From Ridgeia piscesae (lineage: Eukaryota; Annelida; Polychaeta; Sabellida; Siboglinidae): a DNA stretch of 64,000 nt. Shown piece by piece: positions 47,901 to 50,639 of this stretch (within the stretch, counting starts at the first letter, position 1; each line of letters begins with the position of its first letter). The notes under the pieces are model-generated. The model did no database searches. It saw only the letters and a list, made by a program, of their open reading frames with translations, and was not told where the DNA came from. The translations under genes and the position numbers were made by a program. The DNA lies in contig JAODUO010000046.1 of the NCBI GenBank assembly GCA_025642075.2, positions 111,001 through 175,000 of the forward strand, written 5' to 3'.

Positions 47901-48418
47901 AAAGTCAGAGCTTAAATAATGGTTTAGGAATCAAATATTGGAGATGTTAACTTGTCAATACCCCATAGTATTATATATATATAGTCGTCATTTTGTAAAC
48001 ATATATACTTTTTGTTTTAATTGTGCTTATGAATGCAACATACTATAGATGATAACGGTCAGACAGGCGGAGTTGGGACTGCTTCTAAGATGGAACAGTT
48101 TCAAAGTCAGGAATGAGACATTGTGTTGTGTCAGCAGGGTGCTGTATCACAGTGGTTAAAATCCCAGTCTTAATTGGATGGCAGGGGTTCACATCCCCAA
48201 ACGAGAATGGTTTTGTTCACCAGCACAGAAATATCTGTGGTTTATTATAAGAGCCGTCCCATCATAGCCAATGAGGTGAGTGCCCCTGTTGCCATGTTGA
48301 TGACATGGAGGCGTTCCTGTTTCAGAACGAGGCTGGACGACTGCAGTTGGAAGGGTGTTTATGCGACGACTACTACAGAGTGCGAGAGTTGCTATATGAA
48401 CAGTACGCCATTGTCTAG
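8082..48418 (+). CDS. CPSF2: CPSF2: cleavage and polyadenylation specificity factor subunit 2 (CPSF100), 20 coding exons
   Basis: CPSF100 is the catalytically inactive partner of the endonuclease CPSF73 in the nuclear pre-mRNA 3'-end cleavage complex and the histone pre-mRNA cleavage complex. Joining the 20 exons listed separately gives about 781 residues, colinear with the animal protein from MTSIIKL to YEQYAIV. It has an N-terminal metallo-beta-lactamase domain (about 1-210), a beta-CASP domain (about 215-400), an acidic linker with the conserved [13 protein letters not shown] segment that family members use to contact the CPSF160-WDR33 module, and a C-terminal domain. The metal motif is degenerate (TYPDPYHLG in place of HxHxDH), as expected for this non-catalytic paralogue. 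The start is MTSIIKL, which matches the family. Exons 11 and 13 need homopolymer corrections to stay in frame; all others read cleanly. Intron 8 hosts a GPCR gene on the opposite strand. Confidence 0.95.
8982..9141 (+). CDS. CPSF2: CPSF2 coding exon 2 (residues 50-103)
   Basis: Acceptor TATTTACAG, donor GTGAGA at 9142. Encodes [20 protein letters not shown] and [17 protein letters not shown]. The TYPDPYHLG segment sits where active family members carry the HxHxDH metal ligands. The first His is Tyr here (human CPSF2 has HPDPLHLG), consistent with a non-catalytic subunit. Confidence 0.95.
10090..10195 (+). CDS. CPSF2: CPSF2 coding exon 3 (residues 104-139)
   Basis: Acceptor TGTTTGCAG, donor GTATGT at 10196. 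Encodes [20 protein letters not shown] followed by [15 protein letters not shown], matching the metallo-beta-lactamase domain of CPSF100. It ends in phase 1. The exon is missing from the partial copy of this locus at 1-302. Confidence 0.95.
10349..10626. repeat. SINE-like element in intron 3, duplicated at 25-302
   Basis: Shares with the other SINE copies in this window the words GGGCAAGTT near the start, a core of the form TTAAT...GTGGCTGAATACTTCC...GAGAATG...CTACCTGGGAGTGA, and a CACTATATAAAA tail. It fills almost all of the 443-base intron 3. Confidence 0.6.
10639..10768 (+). CDS. CPSF2: CPSF2 coding exon 4 (residues 139-182)
   Basis: Acceptor GTTTGACAG, donor GTAATT at 10769. Encodes [20 protein letters not shown] then [27 protein letters not shown] carries the His of metallo-beta-lactamase motif 3, and the Asp of YAIDYNH lies at motif 4. 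Ends in phase 2. Confidence 0.95.
11130..11858. repeat. 51-bp minisatellite in intron 4, about 14 copies
   Basis: The unit contains GATAGCAGTGGTTAGCTAGT and ATGAGACTGGTTCGTCTG. As 51 is a multiple of three and the minus-strand frame has no stop, that strand reads a 17-residue repeat ([17 protein letters not shown]) for most of 261 codons. There is no upstream gene structure, so I treat it as a repeat. Copies grade from diverged (11130-11400) to nearly identical (11480-11850). Confidence 0.95.
12395..13495. repeat. 35-bp minisatellite in intron 4, about 31 copies, abutting the exon 5 acceptor
   Basis: The unit contains TTAAGATAACATTTGTGTAA and CTGTTGTGTCTGGCC. The last copy runs directly into the acceptor (TGTTGTGTCGGCAG then ACATTTGAATGGCTGTG of exon 5). 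The word ACATTTG following an AG is shared between repeat and exon start, which suggests the array began from the splice junction. Confidence 0.93.
13498..13613 (+). CDS. CPSF2: CPSF2 coding exon 5 (residues 182-221)
   Basis: Acceptor TGTGTCGGCAG, donor GTGAGT at 13614. Encodes [20 protein letters not shown] then [18 protein letters not shown], the end of the first lactamase lobe and the entry to the beta-CASP domain. Starts by completing Arg after KKE and ends in phase 1. Confidence 0.95.
14521..14609 (+). CDS. CPSF2: CPSF2 coding exon 6 (residues 221-250)
   Basis: Acceptor TTGCTCCGCAG, donor GTAGGT at 14610. Encodes [20 protein letters not shown] then [17 protein letters not shown] is the beta-CASP motif A region. 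Confidence 0.95.
15266..15364 (+). CDS. CPSF2: CPSF2 coding exon 7 (residues 251-283)
   Basis: Acceptor GATTCTGTTGTAG, donor GTGGGC at 15365. Encodes [20 protein letters not shown] then [13 protein letters not shown], highly conserved beta-CASP sequence. Exactly 33 codons, phase 0 at both ends. Just upstream, about 15185-15260 holds short tandem words (GTGTAGACT and GTGTTGAAG). Confidence 0.95.
15774..15896 (+). CDS. CPSF2: CPSF2 coding exon 8 (residues 284-324)
   Basis: Acceptor TTACCACCAG, donor GTATGT at 15897. Encodes [20 protein letters not shown] then [21 protein letters not shown] of the beta-CASP domain. Phase 0 at both ends. The following intron is 16.8 kb. Confidence 0.95.
16138..16305. 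mobile_element. SINE-derived fragment in intron 8
   Basis: Contains the family core GCATTAATTGTAGTATGGCT then GAATGCTTTGAAGAGAAATC, CGTCTGCCGGGAG and a tail ending GCATAAGAACTTAC. No tRNA-like head is visible. Confidence 0.55.
16640..21585. repeat. 40-bp minisatellite in intron 8, about 123 copies (about 5 kb)
   Basis: The unit contains CAGTAACTTTGTCTCAGTGG and TTATTGACACTCCACTGTAT. Most copies differ only at one hot spot between ACTG and CAGTAAC (TAT, TAG, TAGT, TGT or CAT) and at CTCC/CTCG. One short scrambled segment occurs at about 20975-21005. These variants occur in blocks, implying spread by local copying. It occupies almost a third of intron 8. Confidence 0.98.
21586..22695. other. 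Intron 8 sequence after the 40-bp array, nothing recognised
   Basis: AT-rich intronic sequence without a supported exon or named element. Confidence 0.4.
22708..22772. repeat. (TG)n/(CGTG)n microsatellite
   Basis: TGTG repeats passing into GCGTGCGTGCGCGTGCGCGC. Alternating purine-pyrimidine tract. Confidence 0.95.
23165..23752. repeat. 17-bp minisatellite with 51-bp higher-order period (TTGGCTCCACCCNTCCC)
   Basis: The 17-base unit is repeated about 34 times and is partly organised in triplets (CCACCCATCC, CCACCCTTCC, CCATTCATCT). As 51 is a multiple of three, long open frames appear on both strands (Pro/Leu/Ser-rich on +, Gly/Arg/Glu/Trp-rich on -). I regard these as repeat artefacts because there is no start context, splice context or homology. 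Confidence 0.93.
23845..23995. repeat. (TA)n then (CA)n microsatellite
   Basis: About 75 bases of TATATA with two phase slips, followed by ACACACTCACACACAGACAC-type repeats to about 23995. Confidence 0.95.
24290..24665. repeat. Decayed short tandem repeat (about 20-25 bp) around TTGGGCACCACACTGA
   Basis: Words such as TTGGGCACCACACTGA, TTGGGCATCACACTAACA and TTGGGCACACCACTGG recur at roughly 20-27 base spacing with much divergence. An old minisatellite. Confidence 0.6.
24666..26811. other. Intron 8 sequence between decayed repeat and GPCR gene, nothing recognised
   Basis: No supported exon. This is the 3' flank of the minus-strand GPCR gene. I did not find a clear AATAAA (TTTATT on the plus strand) within about 150 bases of its stop codon. 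Confidence 0.4.
26812..27975 (-). CDS. Intronless class A peptide GPCR, NPY/NPF receptor-like, nested in CPSF2 intron 8
   Basis: A 387-residue seven-transmembrane receptor, probably plasma membrane and neuropeptide-activated. TM1 is about 36-60 (GNSIVIY, N54), TM2 about 72-92 (SLSVSD, D82), TM3 about 106-136 with C109 and DRY at 133-135, TM4 about 150-172, TM5 about 203-226 (P215), TM6 about 250-272 with CWLPW, and TM7 about 286-308 with NPLLYCW. C190 in the second extracellular loop can pair with C109. N13 in NWS is a possible N-glycosylation site. The tail has a basic cluster at 339-349. LTDQWVFG before TM3 and [15 protein letters not shown] resemble the neuropeptide Y/F receptor group. TM4 lacks the usual Trp 4.50. 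The second Met (residue 5) is an alternative start. The gene is GC-rich against AT-rich surroundings. It lies entirely within intron 8 on the opposite strand. Ligand is not assigned. Confidence 0.9.
   Translation of the reverse strand: MHRTMADYIVMFNWSEEIRIHIDDPDFDILRHSLWRGLVVALYVFIIVLGIVGNSIVIYIVAKNAKMRNVTNLFIASLSVSDIILCVFSLPLQLHYQLTDQWVFGGFLCHAVFAAFAVPMYTSTLTIFLIALDRYWLIVHPLTDRMRKRTAMLLLAVSILLPVAVSIPIMLYTSLHVISDPTLRISRTYCIEDWPSDTGRKLYSILTFTFQFCVPLVFTTILYFCIWSRLKQRSLLVVLPGSGGMQKTTKILTAIVVVFILCWLPWNMFSLVTELNYKRVHGAHFKLIDVLLKLVAKSSSSINPLLYCWLNENFRKELNLITMHFQPRPARSGGTRSMFRRCKRRRSRQHSQSRYHLQMGVLQMGRNLTLIGDATTTFNTTDTTMAP
28739..28837. repeat. Perfect-stem foldback (28-bp arms)
   Basis: Left arm 28739-28766 (contains AGTAAATGATTTACCTCTCA) and right arm 28810-28837 are inverted repeats with one mismatch in 28, separated by 43 bases. 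Likely a MITE-type or foldback relic. A hairpin RNA is the alternative. Confidence 0.85.
29065..29245. repeat. Decayed tandem repeat containing CTACCACTATGCCACAGCA
   Basis: Three related words ending in TGCCACAGCA lie at about 29080, 29150 and 29210, each followed by a GATGA..AACCA-like or similar segment, giving a unit of roughly 65-75 bases. A fourth copy lies beyond the foldback element, at about 29520. Confidence 0.6.
29278..29478. mobile_element. Foldback/MITE-like element with about 56-bp terminal inverted repeats
   Basis: The left arm (29278-29333, beginning GTTTATTGTATGATTTGACT) is inverted at 29423-29478 with about 85% identity. The words GTGACCTTAT occur on both outer flanks, compatible with insertion into the local tandem repeat. 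No coding capacity. Confidence 0.75.
30397..30985. repeat. Decayed direct duplication of about 230 bp
   Basis: About 30420-30640 is related to about 30770-30985: both contain TGTAATTTCTC, CCAGCAATCAC, TTTTGATGAG or TTTGATGAG, GCAGG.TATGGATTA, TGTCATCTTTCT and AGCTGGACGCT in the same order. No gene recognised. Confidence 0.75.
30986..31849. other. Intron 8 sequence, nothing recognised
   Basis: No supported exon, RNA gene or repeat beyond AT-rich intronic sequence. Confidence 0.4.
31855..32165 (+). mobile_element. Near full-length tRNA-derived SINE
   Basis: The best-preserved member of the SINE family here. A tRNA-like head has a B-box match GGGTTCGAATCC at 31898-31909 and A-box-like TAGAGCTCCAGACG upstream. 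It is followed by CTTGGGCAAGTT, a body (CAGTGGTGGATATTTGTACG, GCATTAATTACAGTGTGGCT, GGATGCTTCCCAGAGAAACC, GAGCAGGTCTGCCAGGGA) and the tail GGGTACTGCGCTTTATAAGG. No protein. It would depend on a LINE for movement; which one is unknown. Confidence 0.82.
32521..32684. repeat. Decayed tandem copies of the exon 9 acceptor and exon start
   Basis: Bases 32622-32666 resemble 32672-32715, the real acceptor plus the first part of exon 9: both have ATGTTGTTGC, then GGTTGTGCTGGC and a similar continuation. In the upstream copy the acceptor AG is CG. An older copy at about 32551-32611 shares AATGTTGTTG and GTGACATGCAGTG. Period is about 50-70 bases. Confidence 0.75.
32685..32852 (+). CDS. CPSF2: CPSF2 coding exon 9 (residues 325-380)
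   Basis: Acceptor ATGTTGTTGCAG, donor GTCAGT at 32853. Encodes [40 protein letters not shown] and [16 protein letters not shown], the end of beta-CASP and return to the lactamase fold. Phase 0 at both ends. The open frame continues past the donor through the 25-bp array, so intron retention would not stop at once. Confidence 0.95.
32878..33415. repeat. 25-bp minisatellite in intron 9, about 21 copies
   Basis: The unit is TGCTCCACCCCATACAGGGG plus TACAC. A few copies lack one base. Because 25 is not a multiple of three and the unit is free of most stops, open frames occur in four of the six frames. None is a gene. Confidence 0.97.
33416..33645. repeat. About 62-bp tandem repeat, 3-4 copies
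   Basis: The unit contains CTCTACTCTATAGAGTGGTG and CTCTACACTTACAGAGGTGC. Each half is itself a short palindrome-like stem (CTACTCTATAGAGTGG). Confidence 0.85.
33946..34049 (+). CDS. CPSF2: CPSF2 coding exon 10 (residues 381-415)
   Basis: Acceptor GTGGCGTTGTAG, donor GTACGG at 34050. Encodes [20 protein letters not shown] then [27 protein letters not shown] is the conserved segment after the beta-CASP domain. Ends in phase 2 and continues into exon 11 as Lys-Asp-Lys. Confidence 0.93.
34166..38700 (+). repeat. 52-bp minisatellite in intron 10, about 87 copies, each shaped like a 3' splice site
   Basis: The unit contains CTTGATTTGTATTTTC, a pyrimidine tract (TTTCTCTCTCTGTTGCTG) and TCAGTACAG followed by GTCC. 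Each copy therefore has a branch-point-like TTGAT, a polypyrimidine tract and CAG/GT in acceptor order. Copies vary at TTTTACTTT versus TTTTTCTTT and at CAGTACAG versus CAATACAG. The array decays into pyrimidine-rich sequence at 38700-39080. Confidence 0.97.
38701..39085. repeat. Pyrimidine-rich tail with about 125-bp duplication
   Basis: CT-rich sequence. A segment containing CTCTACCTTTTGCTC, TCTTTCACTCCCTCAACC and CTTCTATCTTTCACTC is repeated two to three times (about 38850-39080). Confidence 0.8.
39525..39645. mobile_element. SINE-derived fragment in intron 10
   Basis: Contains TGTGCACTAATTAGAACATG, GCTGAATGCATTGCAGA and GGACAGGTCTGTCGGAGCAT, parallel to the core of the copy at 31855-32165. 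The tail is not clear. Confidence 0.5.
40106..40238 (+). CDS. CPSF2: CPSF2 coding exon 11 (residues about 415-459), with two frame-breaking homopolymer indels
   Basis: Acceptor TGGACTGACAG, donor GTGGGT at 40239. Encodes the acidic linker ([17 protein letters not shown]) and then, in another frame, [14 protein letters not shown], the conserved segment at this place in CPSF100. Read straight, the exon meets three consecutive TGA codons at 40221-40229. Adding one G within the G-rich stretch 40172-40189 and removing one A from 40229-40231 restores a frame that keeps the family spacing (eight residues between LMMK and FFKQ) and joins exon 12 in phase. See findings. Confidence 0.85.
40605..40930 (-). 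mobile_element. LINE reverse transcriptase C-terminal remnant in intron 11
   Basis: Minus-strand frame reading [20 protein letters not shown], then [20 protein letters not shown] and [16 protein letters not shown]. This is the classic reverse transcriptase thumb region of CR1/L2/Jockey-type LINE elements (W..W.M.FN..KCK.LH.G......Y.......KDLG..). It is 5'-truncated and ends soon after LYKTIAILR. Inserted antisense to CPSF2. Confidence 0.88.
41232..41335 (+). CDS. CPSF2: CPSF2 coding exon 12 (residues about 460-494)
   Basis: Acceptor TTTCTATTAATAG, donor GTTTGT at 41336. Encodes [20 protein letters not shown] then [14 protein letters not shown]. FFKQAKKxYPMFP and IKWDxYGExI form the segment of CPSF100 known to dock on CPSF160-WDR33. 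Ends in phase 2 (AG), completing Arg with the first G of exon 13. A second, stronger donor (CATCAG/GTAAGT) lies at 41457 in the same open frame. Confidence 0.92.
42171..42256 (+). CDS. CPSF2: CPSF2 coding exon 13 (residues about 494-522), homopolymer-distorted
   Basis: Acceptor GATGTTGTTTCAG, donor GTCAGT at 42257. The 3' part reads [10 protein letters not shown], fitting the family's ATEEEK-like segment. The 5' part is a string of runs (G6, C, G4, A, G4, A, T6, AAC, T8, C, T8, CC, T, G8) where the family has Arg-Pro-Glu-Asp-Phe-Leu. With collapsed runs CCGGAGGATTTTTTA would be recoverable, but as given no single frame crosses the exon. The end also needs one fewer A to join exon 14 in phase 0. 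Confidence 0.65.
42330..42665. repeat. (GGTC)n then (CTTCCTCC)n pyrimidine-rich tract in intron 13
   Basis: CGGTCGGT repeats (about 42345-42395) followed by about 150 bases of CCTTCCTCCCTTCCTCC and decaying CT-rich sequence. Frames across it are repeat products. Confidence 0.93.
43468..43501 (+). CDS. CPSF2: CPSF2 coding exon 14 (micro-exon, residues about 523-533)
   Basis: Acceptor TGTTTGTTGTAG, donor GTGTGG at 43502. Encodes [11 protein letters not shown] plus the first base of Asp. Joined to exon 15 it reads [15 protein letters not shown], aligning with the acidic linker followed by DLSDVPTK in vertebrate CPSF2. Only 34 bases, so easily missed by gene finders. Confidence 0.8.
43690..43940 (-). 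mobile_element. LINE ORF2 extreme C-terminal remnant in intron 14
   Basis: Minus-strand frame reads [20 protein letters not shown] then [20 protein letters not shown] and AADPT. This is the typical tail of many LINE ORF2 proteins (GRPxxRWxDxVxxDL...A.DR..W...I). A frameshifted neighbour frame continues it. Antisense to CPSF2. Confidence 0.8.
44015..44140. repeat. Dispersed repeat, copy 1 (related to 46625-46780)
   Basis: Shares with 46625-46780 the order ATAAT..., ATTG(C/T)(G/T)CCT.AATC.TT.GAAACCAAGCTCA, GTGCA or ATGCA, AAAAA, GGTTA or GGTCAGT, CTCTGAGAGT or CTCAGAGTAAATGACCAGT. An unnamed interspersed repeat in introns 14 and 17. Confidence 0.6.
44365..44545 (+). mobile_element. SINE copy (headless) in intron 14
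   Basis: Contains CAGTGGTGGATATGTGTACG, GCACATTAATTGTAGCATATG, CTTCCCAGAGAAGCCAAGAT, AACAGGTCTGTCAGGGA and the tail GGATACTGCGCTATATAAGA. Closely related to the body of 31855-32165. It ends about 100 bases before the exon 15 acceptor. Confidence 0.78.
44647..44789 (+). CDS. CPSF2: CPSF2 coding exon 15 (residues about 534-581)
   Basis: Acceptor TCCGTTTTACAG, donor GTGAGT at 44790. Encodes [40 protein letters not shown] and QTKPREL, the start of the conserved C-terminal region (family: VPTKC...YIDYEGRSDG...KPRQL). Completes Asp from exon 14. Confidence 0.95.
45035..45210 (+). mobile_element. SINE copy (headless) in intron 15
   Basis: Contains CAGTGGTCGATGTTTTTGTA, GTGCATTAATTGTGGTGTGG, CTGAATGTTTTCCACAGAAT, AACAGATTTGCCAGGGAGTA and the tail GGTTATGGCACTATATAAGA. 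Same family and orientation as the copy at 44365-44545. Confidence 0.75.
45322..45462 (+). CDS. CPSF2: CPSF2 coding exon 16 (residues about 582-628)
   Basis: Acceptor TTGTTGTGTCCAG, donor GTCAGT at 45463. Encodes [40 protein letters not shown] and TESHIYQ, colinear with family IIVHG...HETVDATSETHIYQ. The 3' end with its donor is tandemly repeated downstream (six copies in all). Confidence 0.95.
45448..45648 (+). repeat. 33-bp minisatellite spanning the exon 16 donor site, six copies
   Basis: The unit is AGTCACATCTACCAG (last 15 bases of exon 16) plus GTCAGTGCTTGTTGTAGA (first 18 bases of intron 16). Copy 1 straddles the real junction and five more follow, with one G-to-T change in copy 2. 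The unit is 33 bases, without stops in the CPSF2 frame, so each downstream donor would add [15 protein letters not shown] 11-residue blocks without changing frame. Confidence 0.97.
46202..46361 (+). CDS. CPSF2: CPSF2 coding exon 17 (residues about 629-682)
   Basis: Acceptor GATTTGTCAG, donor GTGGGT at 46362. Encodes [40 protein letters not shown] and [13 protein letters not shown] (family VRLKDSLVSSLQF.KAKD.ELAW). The second half is the variable region of the C-terminal domain. Ends in phase 1. Confidence 0.95.
46625..46780. repeat. Dispersed repeat, copy 2 (related to 44015-44140)
   Basis: AT-rich start (ATAATAACTATAATAAC) followed by TCCTAAATCGTTGGAAACCA and AGCTCAGAGGTGCATCC, matching copy 1 in order. 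Continues into unassigned sequence up to exon 18. Confidence 0.55.
47030..47103 (+). CDS. CPSF2: CPSF2 coding exon 18 (residues about 682-706)
   Basis: Acceptor TTGTCTGTTGTAG, donor GTACAT at 47104. Encodes (D)[20 protein letters not shown] then PHSQ, the acidic stretch followed by the family's IIPTLEPLPPH-like segment. Ends in phase 0. Confidence 0.92.
47255..47440 (+). mobile_element. SINE-derived copy in intron 18
   Basis: Contains GTGTAATTGTGGCATGGCTG, AATACTAGTATCCCATTGAA, AACTCTGCCATGGGGACGGG and TACTGTGCTTTGGGCAGCCC. Diverged member of the same family, ending about 45 bases before exon 19. Confidence 0.6.
47486..47620 (+). CDS. CPSF2: CPSF2 coding exon 19 (residues about 707-751)
   Basis: Acceptor TTCTGTGTCCACAG, donor GTAAGT at 47621. 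Encodes [40 protein letters not shown] and VAVRR, the best-conserved part of the C-terminal domain. Phase 0 at both ends. Confidence 0.95.
47630..47697 (+). pseudogene. Decayed tandem copy of the 3' half of exon 19, in intron 19
   Basis: TTGAAGAGGGGCACCCAGGC, AGAGTTTGTAGTGGGGGTG and TATGTAACAACATGGTTGCA match, in order, exon 19 bases 47549-47614 at an offset of about 81. The copy has substitutions and a three-base insertion and no donor at the matching place. It is an exonic tandem duplication now lying in the intron. Confidence 0.88.
48130..48200 (+). mobile_element. tRNA-like SINE head fragment in intron 19
   Basis: GCTGTATCACAGTGGTTAAA resembles an A box and GGGGTTCACATCCCC a B box at roughly tRNA spacing, but no cloverleaf closes and no body or tail follows. 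Low confidence. Confidence 0.35.
48326..48418 (+). CDS. CPSF2: CPSF2 coding exon 20 (residues about 752-781, stop)
   Basis: Acceptor TTCCTGTTTCAG. Encodes [20 protein letters not shown] then [10 protein letters not shown] and stops at TAG 48416-48418. The C-terminus matches the family's ([16 protein letters not shown]) closely, confirming the gene is complete at the 3' end. Confidence 0.96.
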   Translation, partial: NEAGRLQLEGCLCDDYYRVRELLYEQYAIV

Positions 48419-48722
48419 TGTGTGCCAATTCTCACAGAATCACCCAAGTGCTGTTGAAGGAGTCTGCTGTCACCTGGGTTAACTGCGCATGCAAAATGTG
48501 CAGTCATCGCGCCACTAAGGTCCATTCCAGAGTGTTCAACACTTCGTCTCACGAGCATAACTTGATGGCTATGTGCTTCCCGGTGTAGTATCTGAATGCA
48601 CATCTGGTCAAGACGACATCAGCTGGTGTTTTTGTAGAGCAGACATGGAAGCTGTGAAGTCGAGATGAAGCATTTATTTGAAAGTCATTTGATACGAAAT
48701 GGTTGTGTTACATCTGTTGTGT

Positions 48723-48728
48723 AATAAA
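48723..48728 (+). terminator. CPSF2: CPSF2 polyadenylation signal AATAAA
   Basis: AATAAA about 305 bases after the stop codon, followed by GT/T-rich sequence (GTGTAGTTTTTC, CTTGTGTGG) that fits a downstream element. The 3' UTR would be about 48419-48750. Confidence 0.75.
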
Positions 48729-48750
48729 TAATGTGTAGTTTTTCACCCAT

Positions 48751-50150
48751 CTTGTGTGGCTCACTGTCAAATGTCGCAACTGTAGTCGGGAATGTCAAAG
48801 TGCTTTACCCAGTTTCACGAATTGTGGGTCGTTAACACTTACATAAATTTCCACATGACGTATTTGGTAACACCACGATTACTACACAAAGGTAATTAAC
48901 AACTGCATCATTCTCTCTAATTAGTAACTTGGGTGCATATCTATTTGTTCCTATCCTCATCAATGTGCACTTTCACAAACACCTCAGATACATGTTTTCA
49001 CACAATGTTTTACTTCTTCCTGTTTTGTAATATGCTACTGGGTCGTCTGGCATTGAAAGGCAGATTTACTGGAAAAGCAAGCTGGGTTTTTATATTATTG
49101 TTTTTATCCGGTCAAACAGCCACGCCCATATAATTATGACTGGCTTACATCCTCACGGAACACTGCTGAGAAGCATCGATTATTACAAGTATAGTGGCGC
49201 CATCTGGAGACCGTCATTAAACTCGAGGCCCTATGGAAAAACAGCAATGATAGCATATTAAAAGCACGTAACTAGAAAGATATAATACCTATCGCTGGTT
49301 TGTTTTTATGAACTAGTTTGATAATATAGTGCATATGTTCCTCGTGCAACAACGTCTACTGCATCATCAAAAGGCGTCGATATAGCCTGTTTGTATGTCA
49401 CGTCACATCTATTCCCGAGAGGGAGCCACCGACGCATACATGCAAGTGGACGACACGCACACCTGGGTAGCGTGGACGTAACATTCCATTGTCTCCTAAA
49501 TACGCATTAAAGACGAAATGAGTAATATAATTGGGCAGGTGTTCGGGAAATGTAAACCTAAGCTTCCACACGTAAATATTTTGATGAATTTTGCGTCATC
49601 ATTACAAGTGCATAATCCAGTTCCCGAGCATCTTCACACTGTTGTTGTGATTACAAATAGCCTACATCGGCGCCTGGACGGAATTGATATTGGATTCTGC
49701 TGTCACGCCGTCTCAGATCATGACGTCGGTAGACATGGGTGGGTTGGGGTGATGTAGGAGATTTTGCGGCGACGCTCTAAATGTTTGTAAGCTTCTTCAT
49801 TTGCACCCCGTTATGGGGTAGGATCTAACCTTTAAGCATATTCAAGCTCTCAACATAAAACAAATTGCCCCCAATCCCATATTGGGAGTAAATCTTACCT
49901 TCAGCCCCCTACCAAATAAAATTACTTAAAGAAAACGTACCACCATTCCATACATGATGGCGGGCTAATCCTATCTTCAGCCCCCCCCCCCCATACATAT
50001 TAGTTGTGGCTCAGGCCCAAGTCTCCGCCGGTTCCGTCGCATATTTTATTTGTTTATTTATTATGTTTTATTAGTCTGTTTATATGGCACTTTGATAAAG
50101 TAGAGTTAATTTAATCATATGTTTAGAGGTAATTATTTGTTTAAGTGATA
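48751..50150. other. Downstream intergenic stretch, no gene recognised
   Basis: Short frames only. Decayed repeated words (GGGGTAGGATCTAACCTTT-like, about 49815-49990) and a C10 run at about 49983. Confidence 0.45.
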
Positions 50151-50154
50151 TCTA

Positions 50155-50590
50155 CTACATGTATGTACATGTAAAGCGCCCTGAATAGTTTTTAACTAGC
50201 TTTGGCGCTATACAGGTATATTATATATTTATTTTATTTTACATGAATTGTTCGGGCAGCCCTGTCACATGTACATGTAAAGCGCCATATCCAGGGCGCT
50301 TTACATGTACATGTTTAATAAGGCTTATTAAATATGTATTTGTAAAGCGCCCTACATGTATATGTTTAATAAGGTTTAACAAACTTGTTAAACCTTGTTA
50401 AACACATACATTTAAAGCGCCCTACGTGTATATGTTTAATAAAGTTTAACAACGTTGTTAAACCTTGTTAAACCTTGTTAAACATGTACATGTAAAGCGC
50501 CCTGAATAGTTTTTAACTAGCTTTGGCGCTATATAGGTATATCTATGTATTTATTATATTTTACATGAATTGTTCGGGCAGCACTTTCTC
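50155..50590. repeat. Cluster of AAAGCGCC-bearing repeats and a perfect 20-bp hairpin
   Basis: A segment of about 95 bases (ACATGTAAAGCGCCCTGAAT, AACTAGCTTTGGCGCTATA, ACATGAATTGTTCGGGCAGC) occurs at about 50165-50260 and again at about 50486-50582. Between them a perfect inverted repeat (50267-50286 with 50295-50314, 8-base loop) and several GTTAAACCTTGTTAAAC words occur. AGCGC..CGCTATA resembles the tails of SINE-type elements. Probably nested or rearranged copies of one element. Confidence 0.8.
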
Positions 50591-50639
50591 TGTTTGTATA
50601 AAACAGACCAGCTATTTTTAAAGTTCACATTTATTAATT

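Noticed and set aside
49518..49757. 79-codon frame with mixed composition
   Set aside because: No recognisable family, no splice sites or promoter signal; length expected by chance.
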